From: Ichthyophonus hoferi
Lineage: Eukaryota > Opisthokonta > Ichthyosporea > Ichthyophonida > Ichthyophonidae
Assembly (NCBI GenBank): GCA_002751075.1
Contig: NAOQ01000630.1
Span: 3,103-29,181, forward strand
Direction of reading: 5' to 3'
Length of the DNA: 26,079 nucleotides
Position numbers and translations under genes: made by a program. The notes under the pieces are model-generated. The model was not told where the DNA came from and searched no databases. It saw only the letters and a program-made list of their open reading frames with translations. Positions 19,142 to 26,079 of this stretch are shown piece by piece; within the stretch, counting starts at the first letter, position 1; each line of letters begins with the position of its first letter.

Positions 19142-20898
19142 ACGATTAAAATCCTAATACTGATAGGCGGTAAAATCTACGATATATATGTTATGAAATA
19201 TGAAAAAATGAGTTATACCTAAATGACAGATGGGAAAATACTTTCCCTTCAACAATACCACATTACTTGTCGTATAGTAATAAATATTTAAAATTTAAGC
19301 AATAAATCTGTGAGATATATTTGTGAGTTTAAAGAAGTCCTTTATTGTGACTATTCTGACATATATATTCTCGAGAGATTAGCACAGCCATTCTCATTGG
19401 TTAACCACATATATACTGTGTTGTGTGTTTTTTGCTTCCATTTGATTTTATTCGAATTAGTACCTCATTTTGCTAATTGCACCGAATCTATTGTCTCAAT
19501 AGTACATAATAGTATGCCTATAATAACCCTATATAATTAGCAGATCCCTGGTATTATTTATTGATCCAACGTGAACATCTAGTATCATATGCAATTTCAA
19601 CATATATGATTGTACTATTGCACGCTGGCCAATATAATGCTTTGAAGAAAACGAAAACTTACTCTTGAGAAAGTGTAACGTCATTAATAAAAGAAACAAT
19701 ATAACAGAGAGATTAGTACCGATTGTTATGATATAAATGACTGGATAAAGGCTGGATAAAGGACAAAAATAATGGCGGTTATTTTGAACCAATGGTTAAG
19801 TTTCTATGGATCTATTGGTTTGTTTAAATAAACGTCTAATTAAGCTAGAAATTAATTCGAATAGTTGTTAAGTCATAAAGTGCCTTTATTTTATTCATAT
19901 ATTTCCTATAAACTATTTCCTCATCAGTGAAGGTTTTCATCAGCACTCCTCTAATTGATTGTTAATTAATTACCATCAACCTACTGATTCATGTGAACTA
20001 ATTCTAGAGTTAATTGATAACAAGGGGGTGTGAAATCGACCTTTTGCGATTTTAATGATAATGACGATATTAATTTATTGATCAAGGTCATATATGATCA
20101 AATATGATTTTGATTCCAAACATTGACATATTTTGATCAACAGATAATCTATAATACTCGCATTCAAGCAATATTTACATATAGATTACAATTGAATTAC
20201 ACTTAGTTTTATTTTATAAACAAATTGGTATCAAATTGGTATATTGTTATTCATAAAGTCACATGGCCCTGGACCTTAATTATTTTAACTAGTTTACTAA
20301 ACTAATTCCAATTGATCAATACTAATTTATGAACCTTGTATCCCATTAGAATCAACCTACATTAGTGTATGTTACAAGATCATTAACTCTGAATGAACAT
20401 GTAGCTATAATTGATTTGTTGATGATTTAGCTAATAAGCCATATAAGGAAACACTGGTGCAATCTTATCAAGATGGAATCTGACATTCCTAATAGATCTT
20501 TGGGATTTTTCAAGAGTTGTACTAACCAATAAGATTATTTAGAATTAGCCCCATCTAAGTCAGTTGAACCTAGCTACATTGGTGCCAACCAAAAGTTAGC
20601 ACTGGCGGTAAAATGAATTATAAAAGAAAAGAAAATTCAACAATAAAGGACCTCCACTCACACATTTGCAATTATCAGTATCCAATTTGTTTTATATAAA
20701 GTTCTTGAAATGCATACAAATACTTAGCATTTAATTTTATGTATGTATTAACCACATCATTATTGTGCTGTCTAACACATATAAGCACTTACATATGATA
20801 ATCAGTGTCCAGATCTCTGAGAACTGTTTACTAACATTAAATAGTGACAATAGTTATTATTTACATCATAATATATCACCATTTACTGATTGATCTCA
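19142..20898. other. Long spacer with no supported gene
   Basis: AT-rich but unusually free of tandem arrays. The plus strand around 20470-20625 has a coding-like run (MESDIPNRSLGFFKSC, then APSKSVEPSYIGANQKLALA) with a stop inside, perhaps another relic. ORFs at 19310-19540 and 19529-19792 overlap on opposite strands and lack protein-like composition. Confidence 0.35.
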
Positions 20899-21070
20899 TT
20901 ATGCAATTTCCACATTTGCACCCAAGCGAATCAAAGCATCAATTCCTTCTGAATTACAACAGAGGTATAATTACTATAGTACTACAGCCAGTTACCTAGA
21001 GAGTTGCTACATGGGACTTCTATAGAACCTCTACCATCAAAACTGTGCCTTAAAGACAGATCCAATCAAG
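20899..21070 (-). other. Ankyrin-like tail segment downstream of the ligase gene
   Basis: Minus strand: a stretch reading RHSFDGRGSIEVPCSNSL can splice through a 47-base GT-AG interval (20995-20949) in matching phase into EGIDALIRLGANVEIA and a TAA stop (20901-20899). The last peptide looks like the end of an ankyrin repeat (ALI-x-x-GANVE). The start of the first stretch is unclear, and the interval is much shorter than other introns here. The plus strand of the same DNA is also open (21004-21189), so strand assignment is uncertain. It could be a terminal part of the ligase transcript, a separate relic, or chance. Confidence 0.25.
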
Positions 21071-21099
21071 TGACTATTCCTACCGCTGGTCCAGCAAAA

Positions 21100-23545
21100 T
21101 TAATTGCCATTACGTATACAATTGTAGATCCCAACAGCTGTGGAAAAGTTGCTAGGATTGACACTGATTCTGACGGTATTCATCTGTGATGAAATGTCCT
21201 CCTCCTCCTCCTCCTCCTCCTCCTCCTCATCCCCTAACTTATCTGGCATCATCTTGCCATACAACAGTTTACCCGCCTTACTCATAGGCAGAGAATGGTA
21301 AAGAGATATAAGCTGTGGTATTGCAAACTCCTGGTTTCTAGTCACCAATCCTTTTTGTAATGTATTAAATAGCTTTATCCTGCATTCATCCCAGCACGAA
21401 TCCCTCTCCAATGGATTACCAACATTATTGTTGTCATTATTGCATTGTACTGTATCTATGCCTAGTGCTATATGTACATGTAGTATATTCTGTTTTAAAC
21501 CTTTTGTCTTGGCATGTATGCTGGTAATTGTCTTGGTATGGATAGGGTAGCAAGTAACAGCCACATCACATTTACTACTACCTTCAGGTAGATGGTCACA
21601 GACAAGAGACTTGTATAGTAACTCTAGCTGTTCAATTTGCAGTAAAATAGTGAGGCCATTATGTAGGATGGCAGCTGGACGCAATAATCGTTTACCTACA
21701 AATATATGATTGACCATATACGTATTTCCTTTGCTATCTACGCAGGATTCCTTTATCAAGTATCCTCCATCACCTGTACTATGCATATTTTGTCTAGGTT
21801 GCAGTTGATGGTTGACTACATACCCCACAAAGGCCCAGGTCAAATTAACACATATCTCACCCTGTTCTGGTATGTCAAGGCAGTCACTATGCAAAAGGGA
21901 ACCATAGGAGGGAGAGCGAAGTGTTGCATCCCCCCAAGCCACACCTTTATAGCCTGGAAGCTGCAATGTAATAAGGTATGTAATATTTTATGTTAGTATT
22001 AGTGTCAATTGTGCTAAGATGTATATATGTATATAAATGTATAAATAGATGCAGGGTGTATTCTTTATACCTATTACGTGTCATTATAATAAATATCCCA
22101 ATTCCAATCCCTATCACTACACACATAAACCTTACATAAATATATTATATTATATCATATTCCCTATTATAGATAAAATCTACACTATAAACAGGTACAT
22201 ATAGGACCTTAAAGGCCATTTCACTATGAAAGATAATGACATAAATCCACCAGTATGTAAAATAGTATATACCTTATAGTACTTCTCTCCCCTTTCTATC
22301 CCCTTCTCATCTTTGCCCCATAATGCAATATTACCGGTCTCTGTACTACCATAATTTTGAGCAATAGTTACTCCATAAGTATCTTGAAAATACAGTGAAG
22401 TGGAGGTGGGCAAAGAGCTACCAGCTGAATAGGTTTGATCTATAGGCCACCCTGATAACTGGAAAAGGGAAGTGGGGATTAGTAATGGAACAAGGTGTAT
22501 TGAGATAGGATAGGGAGGGAGGGAGGAAAAGACTATAAATAGGTAGGCAGCTAGAAATAAACCAGGAGTCTTGTAGACACAGTAGGGTGTATTTTTTCTA
22601 CCTCTTTATACCACATAATATCAATACTACACACAGACACAGATAGTAATACGATACCTTACAACCAATCAACCGGGCGTACAAGGGAGGAGACCCAAAT
22701 AGGATGTTAGTATGTGTAGAGGAGGGAGAGGGGAGGCTGTTTATACAGGACACTACACTACGGGCCTCCGTGGCAATATATAGTGTAGTAGGAGCATGAC
22801 TAAGGTAGGCAGAAAACATTCCATTCATATTATATGCATGGGCTACAGACGTGGTACATATCATACATACTGACTGCTTGTGCAGTCTATTTGCAGTTTC
22901 TATTGCCTGTACCCATATTGCCTTCCAAGTATATAGGGCAATCTTAGGATACGCTGTTGATCCTGATGTCAACAACATTACCACACCATTCTTAGAAGGA
23001 GAATAAAGGGTAGGAGAAGTAAGATAGGGAAGAGGGGTGGGAGGTGGAGGATAACAGCGTTTGCTAACTACGATTATAGTCTGTGTTGTTGTATCAAAAT
23101 CGAGTACAAGGTCTATACCTGTATGCCGTCTGATGTAACCTGTAGTAGAAAGAGCAGTTACAATCCAACATAATATTAGATATAATATGATAATCACTAC
23201 AACAAAGTAAGATCATAACTAAAATATAATAAAATAATAACTATAACACAGTAAGGTAATAACTACAACCGAGTAAGGCAATAACTACAACACAGTAAAA
23301 TAATAACTATAACAGAAACATAATAACTTCAACATCCTTCTACCTTGCAGTGATGATAATCTACTACCATCCAACAATACACAGTTGGCTGACAGCTCTC
23401 CCGCCGCTATCACCAAGGCAACAGAACCAATGGACATAGTATCTACTAGAAGTATAAAGGGTGTGGTAATATAAGGAGTGAGTAGGGTCTTGGCCCAGGC
23501 TACTTTAGCTTGTAGCTCCGAAGTGGATGCCTTGAAATAAGTCAT
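21100..23545 (-). CDS. Adenylate-forming enzyme (acyl-CoA synthetase/AMP-ligase superfamily), four exons
   Basis: Minus-strand exons 23545-23344, 23139-22658, 22458-22273 and 21960-21100 join in phase into about 576 residues, a normal length for the ANL superfamily. Such enzymes activate a carboxylic acid with ATP to an acyl-AMP and usually pass it to CoA. Motifs in order: the N-terminal Rossmann-like region ending VIAAGELSANCVLLDGSRL; P-loop LLTSGSTAYPK (usual Gly replaced by Ala after the Thr); QNYGSTETGNIALW (A5); GEICVN and FVGY; STGDGGYL with the ribose-binding Asp (A7); VGKRLLRP in place of the usual GR hinge (A8); LLQIEQLELL; and LPMSKAGKLLYGKM with the catalytic Lys (A10). A run of ten glutamates follows and then a short unrelated tail. 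Introns are 204, 199 and 312 bp; the first holds a 21-bp tandem array. The start ATG suits the N-terminal length. Substrate is not predictable. The tail after the Glu run might instead be spliced to downstream sequence. Confidence 0.85.
21196..21230 (-). repeat. (GAG)n tract encoding polyglutamate
   Basis: Eleven consecutive cctcct-type triplets on the plus strand encode a Glu run near the C-terminus of the ligase, after its catalytic A10 motif. Such a tract is prone to length variation between individuals. Confidence 0.9.
23206..23330. repeat. About 21-bp tandem array in ligase intron 1
   Basis: Five or six degenerate copies of aataactacaacacagtaag. The array fills much of the first intron of the minus-strand ligase gene. 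On the minus strand each copy carries pyrimidine-rich TTGTAGTTATT, giving many acceptor-like sites ahead of exon 2. Confidence 0.8.
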
Positions 23546-24833
23546 GTTTCGTCACCGTATAGAACGGTACGTTATACAATATTATAAGGGAATACGTGCG
23601 GAAGAGATAATATACTGTTGGTGAAATATATAATATATTGGAAGAGGTGCACAGTATTTGGAGCACGTGAAGTTTACAAAAACTTGTTGCCTAACACTAT
23701 ATATGGAAGATAATATTTATATAAATATTTAACTGCATGTAAGGAGTAAACTCAGTATTGATAGGTGTATTAGACTACCGGGCTCTTAAAAGCAATTTTT
23801 TTTTAAAAAAAAATGGGCACCAAGTAGATAACCAAATTGCATATAGGATTATATTAATATTATATAATATACCGTTCAAACAATAATATTTAATTAATTT
23901 AGGCATTTCCTTATATTATTATATAGCCTGGGAAAATTGTCAGCACAATCCATTAATATTAATGGCTGCCAATAAAAGATGATTTTACGTTGGAATTTAG
24001 ATTGTAATAAATTATAGAAAATTAGAGAGTTGCTCATTTGGTGAGTTGGTGCCATTTGTGATAAGTTTTTTACTAAATATTGTCTTTTTCAATTAATAAA
24101 CAACCAAACAAGTTGATATATAAATGGGTTTAAAACGATTGTATAAGAACATATAGTTTTGACGTTTTTGAGTTATAAAGCCATAATTTTGTCAATTGAA
24201 AATCAATAATCTAAGATATGCTAGGAAACACAAAAACATAAACATATCTTCTAGCGCAATTTTAATACAACCAATCAATGCTGAGCTGTGCGAGCCTTGC
24301 TCAGATCTCAGGACTTAAAACCAATACCTGTGCGTATCATAGTTTAAAAATAACTTCCATCCAATTAAATTTCATATATTGAAACTTACGTAAGTATCCC
24401 TGGGAGAGTTTTGTGTAGCTTCATGCTGGTCGTGAGAAGGTACTTAGTTTAGTTTTATGTTGTATATATATATACACATATTTATCACATATTTGTTTAC
24501 ATCATATAAACCATTAAAATATATTTTAGTTATGTTTTAACATCGAAATATATCTTGAACATATTATATTTCCTATAGATTTTTAACATAATAACACTAC
24601 TTGCATTTTCAATAGAAGTGATTTTGAAGGTTTGTTCTATACTTCAGGTCTTTTCTTTTGTGTAATTACTACTAGGAGTAGGGAAGTAGATATATATACA
24701 GGGGTAGATTGTACGCCGTAGAAGGCACAATACATTGCATACATTGCCTGTATTACAAAATAAATGAGATAGAATAGCGATAAGTAGAAAATTGGCAGAT
24801 TGTGTGCTGTGCATACAATAAGAAACCAATAAT
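23546..24833. other. Intergenic stretch between divergently arranged genes
   Basis: Lies between the 5' end of the minus-strand ligase gene and a plus-strand first exon, so it should hold both promoters. A segment at about 23905-23985 resembles the inner part of the right arm of the inverted repeat (15165-15245), sharing atagcct-gaaaat, cacaatc-att and aagatgat blocks. A T9/A9-like palindrome (ttttttttaaaaaaaa) lies near 23797. No gene supported. Confidence 0.4.
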
Positions 24834-25280
24834 ATGGACAATGGCGAGGGATCCCTTCGATGGAGCAAGGGCCCTCCGGCTCCCAGCCCCTTGAAAGTAA
24901 AGAATAAACAGGTATGATATAACATGATATTGTATGATATAATACTATGTGGTATTATATGATGTTATATGATACTATAAGATATGATATGATACTATAT
25001 GATACCATATGATGTGATATATGATTTGATTATAGATATGACACTCTATATGATAGACTAAGATAAAGCATATTAAGCTATGCAGTCCAAGGAAATGTTC
25101 ACAGACAAGAATATAACATAATATAGAGTAATATAATATATATTTTTATATAGTAATGTATGTAATAATATAAAAGTATACCTTTCCAGGTTTATTTTTC
25201 CTAATTTGAAATATAGACACGACTCTAATACTGAAGATGAGATATTTCAAATAGTACAATATACTACCAGACATATATAA
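24834..25280 (+). CDS. Probable first exon of a plus-strand gene, downstream exons uncertain
   Basis: The ATG at 24834 has an in-frame stop upstream. The exon reads MDNGEGSLRWSKGPPAPSPL then KVKNKQ and ends at a strong donor (CAG|GTATGA, 24911/24912) in phase 0. It is a GC-rich island in very AT-rich DNA. A later coding-like exon at 25190-25280 (acceptor cctttccag) reads FPNLKYRHDSNTEDEIFQIV and ends in TAA. It needs one completing base, so a small exon must lie between; the 11 bases at about 25085-25095 (after ctatgcag, before GTTCACAG) would restore phase and give SKEM. That micro-exon is speculative. The gene may also continue past the window. Family unknown. Confidence 0.4.
24912..25035. 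repeat. (atgatat/actat) degenerate tandem array
   Basis: Repeats of tatgatatgatac and tatatgatac inside the presumed first intron of the plus-strand gene starting at 24834. Confidence 0.8.
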
Positions 25281-25906
25281 TATAGTATCTTATAGTATCC
25301 TATAATAGACTACAATAATTATACTATCCGTATAGTATTATATAATGTAGTACAATATGTATATTGTATTATACTACAATATACTACGCTACATATATAA
25401 TATAATATAATATAAAATAATACTTATATAATACAATCTTTGCACATATTAGATTGCAATACAGCCTAATCAGCTAACTAAGCAAACACATAAGCTCACA
25501 GTATAATATGATATATAGGATAGTAGGTAGGGTGGTATGTAAGATATTATGACGTATTCATGTATATATAACATTTTCAAGTATGCGAGATTTATAAAAG
25601 AGCATTATGCATAGGTAGATGAGATAGTCAGATAAAACGATAGATAAAAGACCGGGTATGAATACGTTTTGTTATATTATGTTGTATTTCATTATTTTAT
25701 AGTATGCTATATATTATATTATATTATATATTATATGGTACTACAGTACAGCACATTCTATTGTATTCTATTAAGCCATATTATTATATATTAGATTATA
25801 ATATAATAATATGTAATATGTATGATAATCAGCATTATACTATGTATGGCAATATATATGAAAGCATGAATGATAGTATATATGATCGAATGTGGAGTAG
25901 TTTACG
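25281..25906. other. AT-rich spacer or intron with short simple repeats
   Basis: Dominated by tatagtat, tataatat and tatatta runs. No coding segment, RNA gene or unique structure seen. Confidence 0.4.
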
Positions 25907-26079
25907 TAGTAATATGTGTAATAGTATATATGGTAGTAATATGTGTAATAGTATATATGGTAGTAATATGTGTAATAGTATATATGGTAGTAATATGTGT
26001 AATAGTATATATGGTAGTAATATGTGTAATAGTATATATGGTAGTAATATGTGTAATAGTATATATGGTAGTAATATGT
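25907..26079. repeat. Perfect 27-bp tandem array running off the window end
   Basis: Six full units and a partial one, without visible mismatches, each starting tagtaatatgtgtaatagta. It is by far the most uniform array in the window, so recent expansion or ongoing homogenisation is likely. The right edge is outside the window. Confidence 0.95.

Noticed and set aside
24644-24925. 93-codon minus-strand ORF (contains GLGAGGPLLHRRDPSPL).
   Set aside because: Its GC-rich part is better explained as antisense of the plus-strand first exon at 24834-24911, which has a start, an upstream stop and a donor site.
1-26079. Search for CRISPR arrays, prokaryotic operons, attachment sites and rRNA.
   Set aside because: The tandem arrays have no spacers of constant length, genes are spliced and widely spaced, and no rRNA-like segment was seen.

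Overview
The window is AT-rich eukaryotic nuclear DNA. The evidence is spliced genes with GT-AG introns (one looks GC-AG), protein families restricted to eukaryotes (kanadaptin and the N-terminal region of TTLL12), long gene-poor spacers, and many AT-rich tandem arrays, each with its own unit. TGA, TAA and TAG all end genes, so the code looks standard. I cannot place the species; an alga, another protist or an early-branching animal would all fit. One assembly gap (N) spans 13077-13868.

Layout, left to right. (1) 1-3251, plus strand: the 3' part of a kanadaptin-like gene, six exons in phase down to its conserved C-terminal tail. (2) 3252-6125: spacer with dispersed-repeat copies, one weak ORF and trinucleotide arrays. 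(3) 6126-8120, plus: an intronless 664-residue gene joining a TTLL12-type N-terminal region to a PrmC/HemK-like SAM methyltransferase. This is the most striking object in the window. (4) 9276-9729, plus: a possible small two-exon gene. (5) 12583-10276, minus: a spliced gene of unknown family. (6) 13890-14620: two short coding-like segments on the minus strand beside the gap. (7) 14632-15515: an old inverted repeat with arms of about 400 bp. (8) 17618-16716, minus: a complete 300-residue single-pass membrane protein of unknown family. (9) 17619-21099: long spacer with relics of a repeated coding-like sequence. (10) 23545-21100, minus: a four-exon adenylate-forming (acyl-CoA synthetase-like) enzyme with its core motifs. 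(11) 24834 onward, plus: a probable first exon of another gene, then more AT-rich repeats to the window end.

Nothing suggests that the genes form one pathway; they look like ordinary neighbours in a eukaryotic genome. Gene models were built by eye from reading frame, splice-site and phase agreement. Family calls rest on remembered motifs, not searches. Repeat relationships were found by visual alignment, so their edges are approximate.
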